A stretch of 64,000 nucleotides of DNA from Lysobacter capsici (GCF_018732085.1 NZ_CP076103.1:2604001-2668000); one strand, 5' to 3'. Counted from the stretch's first letter, positions 54,443 to 63,192 are shown. The notes: generated by a model from the letters alone, not told the origin. Numbers and translations are program-made.

Positions 54443-55414
54443 ATGGCAAGCATCCGACCGAGCGGTTCCAAGTGGCGAGTCCAGGTCTACGTAGACGGGG
54501 TGCGCGCGTCGGAAACCTGCAGCACGCGCAAGGAAGCGGCGCAGTGGGCGCTTGAGCGCGAGGCTGAGTTGCGCGGCACGAAGCTGCCGGATCGGACGTT
54601 CGGCGACGCCATGAAGCGCTACGCTAAGGAAGAAGCACCGAAGCGCGCCGGCGCTCACTGGGAAGTGATCAGGCTCAAAGCGATGCAGAAGACGCCGATC
54701 GCAAAGCGTCGGCTGGCGGCGCTCGCCGGCAACGACTTCGCCGAATGGCGCGACGCGCGGCTGCAGAAGGTAAAGCCGGGCAGCGCCGCGCGAGAAATGA
54801 ACCTGATGCGCGCGGTGCTCGAAGTCGCGCGCCGCGACTGGAAGTGGATCAGGGTCAACCCGATGACGGATGTCCGGTGGCCTGTGCAGCCGAAGGGGCG
54901 CGCGCGGCGTGTTTCGGAAAAAGAGATCGAGGCGCTGGCTAAGCAGATGGGCGTATGGGACGAGCTGCGCGCCGAGACCATGACCAACCGCATCGGCCTG
55001 GCTTTCCTGCTGGCGATCGAGACGGGGATGCGATCGGGGGAGATGCTGTCCCTGACCTGGCCGAACATCCACCTGCAGCAGCAGTTCGTGCATCTGCCGA
55101 AGACGAAGAACGGCGACGCGCGAGACGTGCCCCTGTCAAAACGAGCGGTCGAGATCCTGCGAGCGTTGCCGTTGGGTTTCGGCCCGGTATTCGCGCTTAG
55201 CGACCGCGACCGGGATGCGTTGTATCGGAAGGCGCGTGACAAGACACCGCATCGGGATGTCCACTTCCACGACAGCCGGTCGGAAGCAATCTGGCGACTG
55301 TCGAAGAAGCTGGACGTTCTGCAGCTCGCGCGGGTGATCGGACACCGCGATCTCAAGAGCCTGATGATCTACTACAACGAACCGGCGTCCGAGCTGGCTA
55401 AGCAGCTCGGTTGA
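54443..55414 (+). CDS. Tyrosine-type site-specific integrase
   Basis: Catalyses integration at tRNA-Leu. A 323-residue product; the start is the ATG of MASIRPSGSKWRVQVYVDG, the usual integrase arm-binding N-terminus. The SAM-like core-binding domain is about 50-140. The catalytic domain shows IETGMRSGEMLSLTW (Arg), VHFHDSRSEAIWRL (His/Arg) and RVIGHRDLKSLMIYYNEP (His and nucleophile Tyr). It is convergent with the excisionase-like gene, with 17 bases overlapping. Confidence 0.95.
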   Translation: MASIRPSGSKWRVQVYVDGVRASETCSTRKEAAQWALEREAELRGTKLPDRTFGDAMKRYAKEEAPKRAGAHWEVIRLKAMQKTPIAKRRLAALAGNDFAEWRDARLQKVKPGSAAREMNLMRAVLEVARRDWKWIRVNPMTDVRWPVQPKGRARRVSEKEIEALAKQMGVWDELRAETMTNRIGLAFLLAIETGMRSGEMLSLTWPNIHLQQQFVHLPKTKNGDARDVPLSKRAVEILRALPLGFGPVFALSDRDRDALYRKARDKTPHRDVHFHDSRSEAIWRLSKKLDVLQLARVIGHRDLKSLMIYYNEPASELAKQLG

Positions 55415-55646
55415 TCTTCCGCTCGTCCTCGGCCCAAAGCGCCACCTCAGACTTCTTCCACTTCTTCTCGTTGCCGATGATGAGCGGCGTCGGGAAGCTG
55501 GAACGGTTGGCGACGCGTTCGAGGAAACCGCGGCGATTGGGCTCGCCCTTCGTGAGCAGCCCCAGGTAGACCGCGCAGGCGTCGGCGCACAGCCAGCAGT
55601 CGCCGGCAACCAGCGCGGTCAGAGCAGCAATAGATGCTTCGGTCAT
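55398..55646 (-). CDS. Excisionase/AlpA-like DNA-binding protein
   Basis: An 82-residue protein. The C-terminal half (GFLERVANRSSFPTPLIIGNEKKWKKSEVALWAEDERK) has the winged-helix pattern of AlpA/Xis-type proteins: a helix, a Pro-containing wing and a basic strand. It is the last gene of the leftward phage operon and overlaps the 3' end of the integrase gene, the position expected for a directionality factor. Its ATG overlaps the preceding gene's stop. Confidence 0.75.
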   Translation of the reverse strand: MTEASIAALTALVAGDCWLCADACAVYLGLLTKGEPNRRGFLERVANRSSFPTPLIIGNEKKWKKSEVALWAEDERKINRAA

Positions 55647-55912
55647 GGTTCCAATCCCAGGTTGAGCAAGTCGATCGCGTCGACGTCGTTGCGCAGCGTC
55701 CAGCGCGCGCGGCGCAACTCGGCCGCGATCTGCTGGCGGCTGTCCTCGACAGACACGAGCACGTGGTGGGCGACGAGACGGCGGGTGGTCTCGGAGCGCC
55801 GGAACAGACGCCAGGCCACACCGAAGCCGTTCGGGTCCGGCAACCGCGCCCAGGCGAAGCGCCGACCCTTCGCCGGCTCGCGGCGGTGTTCGAGGTGGGC
55901 GCGATCACGCAT
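55643..55912 (-). CDS. Phage hypothetical protein, 89 aa
   Basis: A small basic protein (MRDRAHLEHRREPAKGRRFAWARLPDPNGFGVAWRLFRRSE, ending NDVDAIDLLNLGLEP). The start is chosen at 55912, overlapping the zinc-finger gene stop by 8 bases; its stop overlaps the excisionase-like start by 4. No family recognised. Confidence 0.6.
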   Translation of the reverse strand: MRDRAHLEHRREPAKGRRFAWARLPDPNGFGVAWRLFRRSETTRRLVAHHVLVSVEDSRQQIAAELRRARWTLRNDVDAIDLLNLGLEP

Positions 55913-56108
55913 CGCGGCGTCCCTCCGCGCGCGTGTTCGTAAAGAACCCGCATTGTTCGCAGCGCTGGCCGTAGTCCGTTTCCGCGAGAAGCCCGTGCCC
56001 ATTCGGACACATACCGCTTCGGATCAGATAGTCCTGCTCGACAAACCGATTGCGGTCTGCCTCGCTGTCGAATCCGAAGATTCGCTCGGGGTCGATGCGC
56101 TCAACCAT
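55905..56108 (-). CDS. Phage zinc-finger protein, 67 aa
   Basis: The C-terminal part has a CxxxH-type and CxxC pair (GMCPNGHGLLAETDYGQRCEQCGFFTN) that should form one zinc ribbon. The N-terminus is acidic (MVERIDPERIFGFDSEADRNRFVEQ). It overlaps the upstream gene by 8 bases. Function unknown. Confidence 0.7.
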   Translation of the reverse strand: MVERIDPERIFGFDSEADRNRFVEQDYLIRSGMCPNGHGLLAETDYGQRCEQCGFFTNTRAEGRRDA

Positions 56109-56757
56109 CGGTCAGGCCCTCGGGTTGAACGACGCGGGCTGCGTCAATGGCTTCGCGCGGCGTCTCGCCGTACCAGCAGCCAACCACGTCATCCTGCGCC
56201 GGCCGAAACACCACCGCTAGCGCGGCAGCGGTCTCGACGTATTCCTCGCGACAATCGGCGCTGAGATCCTTCCAATCCGGGTAGCCGTGACGGCGTTGAG
56301 GCGGGTTTCGGCCACAGAGCACGTCGTAGACCTTGCTCGCCAATCCCTCGTCGACCGCGGCCGCAGGCGTAGCGGCAAGCAGGGGCGTGCCGGGCTTCAC
56401 GCACAACAAGCCCTCGGGGTCGCTGTCCACGTCGCGATAGTCGCGCGGCTCGCCTGTGTGCGGATTTACGAGCACCGACGCCGCCACCTGCGCAGCGGGC
56501 GCGGCGGCAAGGGCCGCATTCCACCCCTTCGCATAACCGACTTGCTCGCAGTTGCAGTCCTCGTCGTAGTTATGCTCCCTCGGCACCAGCACCATGCCGG
56601 CCGGCGCGGCCTGCGGGGCGGTCGCCATCGCTTCGCGGAGCAGAGGGCGCCACCAGTTGGCCTGCGCATGCAGGCGCGGTTCTCCAAACCACGACCCTTT
56701 GAGCTCGCCCTCGCCGAGCAAGAACTTGTGAATCGTCTCCAAGTTCGCGGCGCTCAT
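56101..56757 (-). CDS. Phage hypothetical protein, 218 aa
   Basis: A soluble, Ala-rich protein. It includes MVLVPREHNYDEDCNCEQVGYAKGWNAAL, a segment also seen in shorter form in its upstream neighbour (GMVMVPREPTEAMLNA). A Cys/Trp-containing C-terminus (DVVGCWYGETPREAIDAAR) follows. No family recognised. It overlaps both neighbours by 4-8 bases. Confidence 0.7.
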   Translation of the reverse strand: MSAANLETIHKFLLGEGELKGSWFGEPRLHAQANWWRPLLREAMATAPQAAPAGMVLVPREHNYDEDCNCEQVGYAKGWNAALAAAPAAQVAASVLVNPHTGEPRDYRDVDSDPEGLLCVKPGTPLLAATPAAAVDEGLASKVYDVLCGRNPPQRRHGYPDWKDLSADCREEYVETAAALAVVFRPAQDDVVGCWYGETPREAIDAARVVQPEGLTDG

Positions 56758-57464
56758 GCGCGCTGCTCCTGCTCGACCACCGCGCCCGGGTAGTCGGCCG
56801 CATCGGCGTCGGCCCAGTTGGTAGCGGGATCGGGCACGTCGTCGGCTTCGATTGCCGGCGCGGCGGCGACCATGCGCTGCCAGATCAGTCGCGCACCGTA
56901 GGTCTGAATGATCGTGTTGGGCGCGTTGAGCATCGCCTCGGTGGGTTCCCTGGGCACCATGACCATCCCCAGCGGAACCCTGGCGACGGGCTGCGCGGCC
57001 TTCATGCGCAGGATCTCGGACTGCATCCGTTCGAACTCGGCGATGCCGTTCTTGGGCTCGCGGAACTGGCCGCGCACGTAAGGCTTGCCTTCGAGGGCGC
57101 CGTTCGCGCGCGCTTCGATCCAGCGGATGCGCACGGTCTGCGACCGGCTCTGATGCGCCGACCGCGCGATGTGGTCGAGGGCGTCGCGCAGCATGCTGAT
57201 TTCGTCGTCGCGCGCGTCGCGGGCCGGCGGGGTGGCCAGGTCTGCTGCGGTCATCGGCACGTTCCCGCGCTGCATCCGTTCCCAGAACTGCATGCCGGGA
57301 ATCGGCTCCGGGTACAGCTCAGTTACGCCGACGACGTGACCGCCCTCGGCGAAGGTGATCGAGCGCTCGGCGCAGGCGCGGGTCGTGCAGGCTGGGCGCA
57401 GATGAATTCCGTCGGCGCCACGCACGAGCATTGCATGGGTGGGGCTCTGTTCGGTCGCGTTCAT
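56754..57464 (-). CDS. Phage hypothetical protein, 236 aa
   Basis: Begins MNATEQSPTHAMLVRGADGIHLRPACTTRACAERS and contains a helical middle (DDEISMLRDALDHIARSAHQSRS) and the PLGMVMVPREPTEAMLNAPNT motif common in phage early-region proteins with variable composition. Function unknown. The start overlaps the stop of the small upstream gene (ATGA). Confidence 0.7.
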   Translation of the reverse strand: MNATEQSPTHAMLVRGADGIHLRPACTTRACAERSITFAEGGHVVGVTELYPEPIPGMQFWERMQRGNVPMTAADLATPPARDARDDEISMLRDALDHIARSAHQSRSQTVRIRWIEARANGALEGKPYVRGQFREPKNGIAEFERMQSEILRMKAAQPVARVPLGMVMVPREPTEAMLNAPNTIIQTYGARLIWQRMVAAAPAIEADDVPDPATNWADADAADYPGAVVEQEQRA

Positions 57465-57625
57465 TTGCTGGGCTTCCGGTAGGGGTTGGTGCGCAGCCGT
57501 GCATGCGAGGCGCGCGCTTTGGGTGTGTCGCAGTGGGGGTGATCCCGCCAGGGCGACGGCTTCCGCGCGGCGCGCTCCTGGGCGCGCTCGCGGGTGGTCG
57601 TGGTTTCGGTGCGTAGCCGGCTCAC
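57461..57625 (-). CDS. Small basic phage protein, 54 aa
   Basis: A GTG start overlaps the exonuclease stop (GTGA) and its own stop overlaps the next ATG (ATGA), which makes it a credible link in the operon. Sequence VSRLRTETTTTRERAQERAA followed by KPSPWRDHPHCDT and a Lys/Arg-rich end. It is too short for a family assignment. Confidence 0.5.
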   Translation of the reverse strand: MSRLRTETTTTRERAQERAARKPSPWRDHPHCDTPKARASHARLRTNPYRKPSK

Positions 57626-58239
57626 GCGGCGGCCTGCTGGCGATCCTTGATCGCCCAATACACGGCCTCGCAGCCGTTGACGTCGACCATCGCGTCGTGC
57701 GCTCCGTCGAGCTTGCGGCCGGTGAAGAACTCGTAGGCTTCCGAGAGCTTCGGCGTCTTGGGCTTGTTGAAGCCGGCGCGGAGCATCTTGGCGGTAGGCG
57801 GCAGGTTGACGATCGGGGCCGACAGCTCCGCAGTGCATTCGGCGAGGCCGTCTTTCCAGTGGTCGGCGACCCTCGCCTCGTCGAAGCGGAACAGGGCGAT
57901 GCGGATGATGCGCGCGTCGAACTGCTCGTTGTGGCCGACCCGGCGGTCGACCGCGGCCCATGCGTCGATCAGCATGCCCAGCGCCTTGCGCTCCGGGATA
58001 CCTTCGTCGAGCGCGCGCTCGGTCGTGATGCCGTGGACCGCGGCCGCCTCATCGGGGATCGTCCAGCCGTCCGGCTTGATGATGACGTTGACCGCGTCCA
58101 GCGCGAGGCGAGTGAACGAGTCGACGATCTTGAAACCGAGCTGCGCCATGTGCGGCTGGCGCGGGTCCGAACTGCGCTCGCTATACAGCGGAAACCCCGT
58201 GGTCTCGGTGTCGTAGAAAAGCAAATTCCTGTTGTCCAT
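57622..58239 (-). CDS. Phage DnaQ-like 3'-5' exonuclease
   Basis: A 205-residue DEDDh exonuclease. Exo I LLFYDTETTGFP, Exo II GHNEQFDARIIR, Exo III HDAMVDVNGCEAVYWAI (catalytic His-Asp). GGAGGGCAC precedes the ATG at 58239; the longer open frame to 58428 is not used. It is most like phage exonucleases of the exonuclease I (ExoX/SbcB) type and would trim 3' ends during replication or recombination. Confidence 0.9.
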   Translation of the reverse strand: MDNRNLLFYDTETTGFPLYSERSSDPRQPHMAQLGFKIVDSFTRLALDAVNVIIKPDGWTIPDEAAAVHGITTERALDEGIPERKALGMLIDAWAAVDRRVGHNEQFDARIIRIALFRFDEARVADHWKDGLAECTAELSAPIVNLPPTAKMLRAGFNKPKTPKLSEAYEFFTGRKLDGAHDAMVDVNGCEAVYWAIKDRQQAAA

Positions 58240-58301
58240 GTGCCCTCCGGGGCGTCTCGCGGATGGCCGCTTACGGCGGCCAGTCGTAATGCTGGGAAGC
58301 G

Positions 58302-58679
58302 TTAGGCCGCAGCGGCGTGCAGGGAATCGCGCAGGCGGAAACCGAGAAGCGGCCAGACCTTCGCCTCGGCGTTCTGGCGCGCGATCTTCCGGCCGATCTC
58401 GGCGTCGAAGTTCTCGGGGCTGGCGCACGCGCTTTCACCGGTGACGGTGAAACCGTTGCTGAGCGTCAGCACGCAGAAGGTCAGCAGATTCAGCGGACCA
58501 TCGGGCTTATCACCGGGAGCGCCGGCCTTGATGCCGTTCTCGATCCAGTGTCCTTTGACGCCTTCGGCCGCGGTGAAGCAAACGGCGCCGACGATGGCGG
58601 CTTGGACGTCGTCGGGCGTCACGCGCGGCGCGGTCAGTCCCTTGGCCTGGATGTCGTCTTCGATCTGTTGGTCGGTCAT
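58302..58679 (-). CDS. Phage Gp49 family protein
   Basis: A 125-residue protein with the family pattern TPDDVQAAIVGAVCFTAAEG, LTFCVLTLSNGFTVTGESACASPENFDAEIGRKIARQNAEAKVWPLLGFRL, as in phage Gp49/66 early proteins. Function unknown; often next to recombination genes, as here. Confidence 0.85.
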   Translation of the reverse strand: MTDQQIEDDIQAKGLTAPRVTPDDVQAAIVGAVCFTAAEGVKGHWIENGIKAGAPGDKPDGPLNLLTFCVLTLSNGFTVTGESACASPENFDAEIGRKIARQNAEAKVWPLLGFRLRDSLHAAAA

Positions 58680-58782
58680 TGCGAATGCCCTCCTCGGGCT
58701 GTGGGTGAAAGGTGGTGCGCCGGCGGCGGAACGCCGCGGGGGGAGAGGGGCGGCGCTCTACGCCGCCGGCGCACCGTAGGGG

Positions 58783-59379
58783 TCAGGCGGCCGCGCGGTC
58801 GGCGGCGTCCTGCTGGTCGAGGGTGTCGCCCTGCGAGTCCTCGATATCGACCTGCTGCGGCGCCGGCGCCGGCGGGCGCAGCGAAATGCGACCTTCCTCG
58901 CGGCTGAGGAAATGCAGCTGACCGGACATTTCCGGCGTCGGGAACACGCGCGCGTTGAACGTGAGTTCCAGCGAGCCGCCGTCGAGGGCCTTGAAGACGA
59001 AGGCCGACAAGGTCACCTCGTCGAACTCCAGCGAGTCGGACAGGCCGAGATCGGTGTCGATCGCCATGTGGTATCCGGGGAACTTGTCTCGGAGACGCAG
59101 CGGTTCGAGCATGGGATGCGCGAGCGCGGTCAGCCCGTCTTCCGGTTGCGGCATCAGGTCCGGCTGTTCCGGCTCGTCCTTGTCCCGCGTCACCGGCCGC
59201 GCGTTGGCCTTGCTGTAGAGGAACGGCCGGTAGTCGGCGCCGAACGCATCGAGAACGAGGCTCGACACGATCATCTTGATCTTGATGTCGCCGGCCGGGA
59301 CGTGATCGTTCTTGCCGCGCTTCTCGGTCGTGGCGTTGTAGTTGGTGCAGGTAAACGGCTGGTTTTCGGGCTGGAACAT
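58783..59379 (-). CDS. Phage hypothetical protein, 198 aa
   Basis: Begins MFQPENQPFTCTNYNATTEKRG and continues with GDIKIKMIVSSLVLDAFGADYRPFLYSK, strand-rich, then an acidic C-terminus. It lies directly after the annealing-protein candidate (30 bases). It may be a single-strand-DNA-related accessory protein; this is only context. Confidence 0.72.
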   Translation of the reverse strand: MFQPENQPFTCTNYNATTEKRGKNDHVPAGDIKIKMIVSSLVLDAFGADYRPFLYSKANARPVTRDKDEPEQPDLMPQPEDGLTALAHPMLEPLRLRDKFPGYHMAIDTDLGLSDSLEFDEVTLSAFVFKALDGGSLELTFNARVFPTPEMSGQLHFLSREEGRISLRPPAPAPQQVDIEDSQGDTLDQQDAADRAAA

Positions 59380-59409
59380 GAGGATTGCTCCTGAGTCGGG
59401 CGTTGGCGG

Positions 59410-60450
59410 TTACTGCGGGAGATCGAACGAATCGCGGCGGCTCTCGTAGAGAGCTTTCAGCGGCGGGCGCTCGGGTTCGGGAAGGGAGCGGATCAGGTCG
59501 GCGGCCTCGTCGAGTGCTTCGAGAGACTGCGCGGCGACGATGCCGTCGTGGACGGATTGCGCGGTCGGGCCGTCGTCCTTCGGTGCTTGCTTGCCGGCGT
59601 TGCGCTTGCTCAGCGTGGCGGCCATGTCGGCGACGGCCGACTTGCTGGTCGCCGCCGGCACGGCGCTTTCGGGTTCGGGCGCGAATGCCGCTTCCGGCGT
59701 GATATGGCCGCCGCGGATCGCGGTCTTGAACCCGGTTAGCGCTTCGAGCTGTTCCAGCCCGATGTCTTCCATGCCAGCGACACCCAGTCGCGCAAAGACC
59801 TGTTCCGGCGACACACCCACCTTGGCGAAGAAAGCGACGGCCACATCGCGGCGCGCGCTAAGGGTCGTCACGTCGCCGACGGCGACCATGCGGGCGGCCT
59901 CGTAGATCGGAAGCCAGATCGCCTTTGGGATGCCGGCAACGATCGCATTCCGCAACGCAAGCGAGATGGCCGCATTACCGGTGACGCCGATCATGTCGGC
60001 GTTGTAACGCTTGTTGTATTTGTCGGTGATGCGCCGGCGGACCTCTTTCGTTACCTGCACGTTCTTTTCGAGGTCGTGGAACACACCCTGCGCGACGATG
60101 AACTCGCGCTCCTCGGCGACGATCCTGCCGCCGGTCCGGTTGTTGCCGAAGCAATGCATGATGATTTCGGCAAAACGCACGCTGGGTCCGGTGATGAACT
60201 TCTTTTCCCCGCGATCGTCCTTGCCGCGCGGCAACGAGTAGATGCAAGCCTCGGCGGTGTCCTCGTCCAGGCTCACGAGCTGGCGGGCTTCTTTGATGAA
60301 GCCGGCGACGCTGCGCGGGAATGCGCGCGCGGTTGCGATCTGTCCGTCGATCTCTGCGCGGTTGATGGCAATCAGCGATGACGTGTCGGTCGCGGCCGAA
60401 GGGTCTTCGCGGTCCATCAGTTCGGGTTCGGGTTGGCGGCGTGCGCTCAT
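59410..60450 (-). CDS. Phage protein, candidate recombination/annealing partner
   Basis: A 346-residue protein of a phage family I know only by sequence: ARAFPRSVAGFIKEARQLVSLDEDTAEACIYSLPR, KKFITGPSVRFAEIIMHCFGNNRTGGRIV, YNADMIGVTGNAAISLALRNAIVAGIPKAIW. The variable C-terminal third is Ala/Pro-rich and probably flexible. It is encoded 3 bases downstream of the RecE-like nuclease gene, the position where Rad52/RecT-type annealing proteins are normally found, hence the suggested role. Confidence 0.75.
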   Translation of the reverse strand: MSARRQPEPELMDREDPSAATDTSSLIAINRAEIDGQIATARAFPRSVAGFIKEARQLVSLDEDTAEACIYSLPRGKDDRGEKKFITGPSVRFAEIIMHCFGNNRTGGRIVAEEREFIVAQGVFHDLEKNVQVTKEVRRRITDKYNKRYNADMIGVTGNAAISLALRNAIVAGIPKAIWLPIYEAARMVAVGDVTTLSARRDVAVAFFAKVGVSPEQVFARLGVAGMEDIGLEQLEALTGFKTAIRGGHITPEAAFAPEPESAVPAATSKSAVADMAATLSKRNAGKQAPKDDGPTAQSVHDGIVAAQSLEALDEAADLIRSLPEPERPPLKALYESRRDSFDLPQ

Positions 60451-60453
60451 GGT

Positions 60454-61398
60454 TTATTCCTGGGCGTTGTAGAAGGCGTAGGCGGGCAGGGTCAGCGAGC
60501 CGATCCCGGTGGTCGGGCCGGGCCAGCGGCCGGACTTGAGGCAGGCGGCGAGCTTGTCGAGCGAGCGATTGCGGATCTCGTAGCCCAGTTCTTCGGACGG
60601 GGCATCGATGTGCCAGGCCGCGGAGACGTGCGGCTCGTTCTTCTCGACGGGCAGGAACACGAAGCTGCGGACGGGTTGCCCGCAGGCGCGGAAGCCCTCG
60701 CAGTAGTGCGCGTGCTGGACGTGGTAGCGGTGCCGATGCACGGCGCGCGAGAACGGCTCACGACATGCGCTTTCGCAGGACTTGAGGTCCATCGCGAGGC
60801 CCAGGTCAGGCGCCCACAGATCGGCGCGCGCCTTGCAGATCACGCCGGTGCGCTCGTCGACCCAGCACAGCGTTACTTCGGTCTGACACTCGGCTAGCAG
60901 CTCGCCGACGGTGATCTCGACGCCGATCTCGGGGAACTCCAATTCCAGCGCGCGCAGACTGGCGGCCATCGCCTCGGCCTGAGCGAACGCGTCCGCGGCG
61001 AGCATGGTCTTGCCGAGCGAGCGCGCTTCCCACGTGTCCCACCAGTCGATCGCCGCCTTCGTGGCATCGCTGGGCTTCGCGGCGTTGCGCAGGTAGCGCA
61101 GATCGCGCGGTGCGTCTTCCGGCAACACGATGTACGTGTCGCGGAACACTTCGGGTTCCAGCGTCGCGCAATGCAGCGCGCGACCGAACACCAGCGGCGG
61201 CGAATCCTTGTCGGCTTCGGGGTGATGCACCCACCAGTGGAAGTGCTTCGGCGTGCCCTCGTCGATGACGCTCAAGCCGCCATTGCTGGCGACGTCGAGT
61301 CGGCGCTCGTGGTAGACCTCGGCGGGCACACCGGCCTTGATGACGCCGATTTCCAGGCCGAGCGCGTCGCCTAGCACCGATTGCAGTTGCGCCGCCAT
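60454..61398 (-). CDS. PD-(D/E)XK nuclease, RecE/DUF3799-like
   Basis: A 314-residue exonuclease-type protein. It starts with the DUF3799 lead (GLSVIDEGTPKHFHWWVHHPE) and FGRALHCATLEPEVF. The active-site block is EVTLCWVDERTGVICKARADLWAPDLGLAMDLKS (Glu, Asp and the D-x-K pair). QHAHYCEG and the FVFLPVEKNEPHVS segment follow. It likely resects double-strand ends for phage recombination together with the next gene. Confidence 0.88.
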   Translation of the reverse strand: MAAQLQSVLGDALGLEIGVIKAGVPAEVYHERRLDVASNGGLSVIDEGTPKHFHWWVHHPEADKDSPPLVFGRALHCATLEPEVFRDTYIVLPEDAPRDLRYLRNAAKPSDATKAAIDWWDTWEARSLGKTMLAADAFAQAEAMAASLRALELEFPEIGVEITVGELLAECQTEVTLCWVDERTGVICKARADLWAPDLGLAMDLKSCESACREPFSRAVHRHRYHVQHAHYCEGFRACGQPVRSFVFLPVEKNEPHVSAAWHIDAPSEELGYEIRNRSLDKLAACLKSGRWPGPTTGIGSLTLPAYAFYNAQE

Positions 61399-61402
61399 CG
61401 GG

Positions 61403-62758
61403 TCAGACCTCCACCGGCTTGCCGTCGCGCAGCATGTAGAACACGCCGGGCTTGATGCCCTCGCGGCCGGCGATGCCTGCCCACACGGCGATGATCTTGT
61501 AGTCGTCGTCCCGCTCGACGAGGAACAGCGCGCAGCCCTCAGCGCCCGACGCGCGGCCTTCGTATCCGGTGGCGCTCGCCGCGCCCTGGTAGCCGGTGGC
61601 GCTCGCCGCGCCCCGGGTGCCGGTGGCGCTCGCCGCGCCCTGGTAGCCGGTGGCGCTCGCCGCGCCCCGGGTGCCGGTGGCGCTCGCCGCGCCCTGGTCG
61701 CCGGTGGCGCTCGCCGCGCCCTGGTAGCCGGTGGCGCTCGCCGCGCCCCGGGTGCCGGTGGCGCTCGCCGCGCCCCGGGTGCCGGTGGCGCTCGCCGCGC
61801 CCTGGTCGCCGGTGGCGCTCGCCGCGCCCCGGGTGCCGGTGGCGCTCGCCGCGCCCTGGTAGCCGGTGGCGCTCGCCGCGCCCTGGTCGTCGGTGGCGCT
61901 CGCCGCGCCCCGGGTGCCGGTGGCGCTCGCCGCGCCCTGGTCGCCGGTGGCGCTCGCCGCGCCCCGGGTGCCGGTGGCGCTCGCCGCGCCCTGGTAGCCG
62001 GTGGCGCTCGCCGCGCCCCGGGTGCCGGTGGCGCTCGCCGCGCCCTGGTAGCCGGTGGCGCTCGCCGCGCCCCGGGTGCCGGTGGCGCTCGCCGCGCCCT
62101 GGTAGCCGGTGGCGCTCGCCGCGCCCTGGTAGCCGGTGGCGCTCGCCGCGCCCCGGGTGCCGGTGGCGCTCGCCGCGCCCTGGTCGCCGGTGGCGCTCGC
62201 CGCGCCCTGGTCGCCGGTGGCGCTCGCCGCGCCCCGGGTGCCGGTGGCGCTCGCCGCGCCCTGGTAGCCGGTGGCGCTCGCCGCGCCCTGGTAGCCGGTG
62301 GCGCTCGCCGCGCCCTGGTCGCCGGTGGCGCTCGCCGCGCCCTGGTAGCCGGTGGCGCTCGCCGGCGAAGCGGGATCGATCGGCAACGCGCGCTTGAACG
62401 TGTATTCGATCGCGGCCTTGATGAGGCCAGGCAAACCGAGTTCGACCTTGACCGTGATGGACCGGCTCGCGACCTTGTTGCTCTCGCGGCTCAACTCGCC
62501 GGACTGTTCGACCAGCGCGAAGCGACTGCCGGCCGGCGGGTAATAGCGGAACACGTCGAGCGGGTACTCGCAGGCGTGGAAGCCGCCTTCGCACGCCTTG
62601 ACGATGCCGGTGTGCGTGTAGGTCTTGCCGACCTCGTACTGCACGCGGGTGCCGCCGTCGGGGTTACAGGCGAGGTCCTTGTCGAAGCCCTTGTAGGACA
62701 CGACGGTCTCGGCTTCCGCGGTCGGCGCAGCGGTCTTGCTCTCGGTTTCAGTGCTCAT
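61403..62758 (-). CDS. Phage DUF7666-like protein with thirty 9-residue repeats
   Basis: A 451-residue protein starting at the ATG at 62758 after AAGGACGAAACCC. The N-terminal 125 residues (VVSYKGFDKDLACNPDGGTRVQYEVGKTY, GGFHACEYPLDVFRYYPP, SRFALVEQSGELSRES) match the DUF7666-type phage domain. About 270 residues then consist of 30 copies of GAASATGxx in which the variable triplet is GYQ, GDQ, GTR or rarely DDQ/GYE. A closing domain (ALFLVERDDDYKIIAVWAGI) follows. The repeat probably makes a beta-helical spacer. Confidence 0.85.
   Translation of the reverse strand: MSTETESKTAAPTAEAETVVSYKGFDKDLACNPDGGTRVQYEVGKTYTHTGIVKACEGGFHACEYPLDVFRYYPPAGSRFALVEQSGELSRESNKVASRSITVKVELGLPGLIKAAIEYTFKRALPIDPASPASATGYQGAASATGDQGAASATGYQGAASATGYQGAASATGTRGAASATGDQGAASATGDQGAASATGTRGAASATGYQGAASATGYQGAASATGTRGAASATGYQGAASATGTRGAASATGYQGAASATGTRGAASATGDQGAASATGTRGAASATDDQGAASATGYQGAASATGTRGAASATGDQGAASATGTRGAASATGTRGAASATGYQGAASATGDQGAASATGTRGAASATGYQGAASATGTRGAASATGYQGAASATGYEGRASGAEGCALFLVERDDDYKIIAVWAGIAGREGIKPGVFYMLRDGKPVEV
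61560..62365. repeat. 27-bp tandem repeat array, 30 units
   Basis: On the plus strand the unit is CCCTGGTAGCCGGTGGCGCTCGCCGCG with only the first nine bases varying (CCCTGGTAG, CCCTGGTCG or CCCCGGGTG). It stays in frame inside the phage gene. No unique spacers separate units, so it is not a CRISPR array. Confidence 0.95.
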
Positions 62759-62981
62759 GGGTTTCGTCCTTGCAGAAGGGCGCGACACGACCGGCGACGG
62801 TCGCTGCGGATTGGCGGAAGTACGCATCGCGCTGAGGGAGCAATCCCTTGTCGGGGTCGCTGGGCGCGGCATCGGTTGCGATAGGGGCGGTGATCGCGGC
62901 GGCAGGAAGCGCGCCGCGGCGGCCGCGTTCGATCATCGAGCGCGACAGCGCGCGCACGAGGTGCGGGTTACGGGTCTGCAC
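62748..62981 (-). CDS. Small phage protein, 77 aa
   Basis: A GTG start overlapping the preceding gene; its stop overlaps the repeat-protein start. Sequence MQTRNPHLVRALSRSMIERGRRG, with a C-terminal RQSAATVAGRVAPFCKDETHEH. No family recognised. Confidence 0.6.
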   Translation of the reverse strand: MQTRNPHLVRALSRSMIERGRRGALPAAAITAPIATDAAPSDPDKGLLPQRDAYFRQSAATVAGRVAPFCKDETHEH

Positions 62982-63192
62982 GGCGGCAACCCTCCAGAAT
63001 GGCGCCGACGATCCAGGCGATCGCGGCCACTACGACGGCGATCACGGCCGGCAACGGTGCCTTTGTAAGGACGGCCCAACCGAGCACGCCCACAGCGGCG
63101 TAGCAGACGGTCATGGCGAGGTAGTCGGCCCAGGTCATCGGCAGCGACAGCTCGCGGCCCTGACGGGGGTTCGGTTCGATCTGGGCAGTCAT
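62968..63192 (-). CDS. Small phage membrane protein, 74 aa
   Basis: Two hydrophobic helices (YLAMTVCYAAVGVLGWAVL and LPAVIAVVVAAIAWIVGAIL) after a polar N-terminus (MTAQIEPNPRQGRELSLPMTW). The start overlaps the preceding stop by 4 bases. Inner membrane is likely; function unknown. Confidence 0.65.
   Translation of the reverse strand: MTAQIEPNPRQGRELSLPMTWADYLAMTVCYAAVGVLGWAVLTKAPLPAVIAVVVAAIAWIVGAILEGCRRADP

Noticed and set aside
61560..62365. Dense 27-bp repeats as a CRISPR array
   Set aside because: Units abut without unique spacers, stay in frame within a gene, and no cas genes are present.
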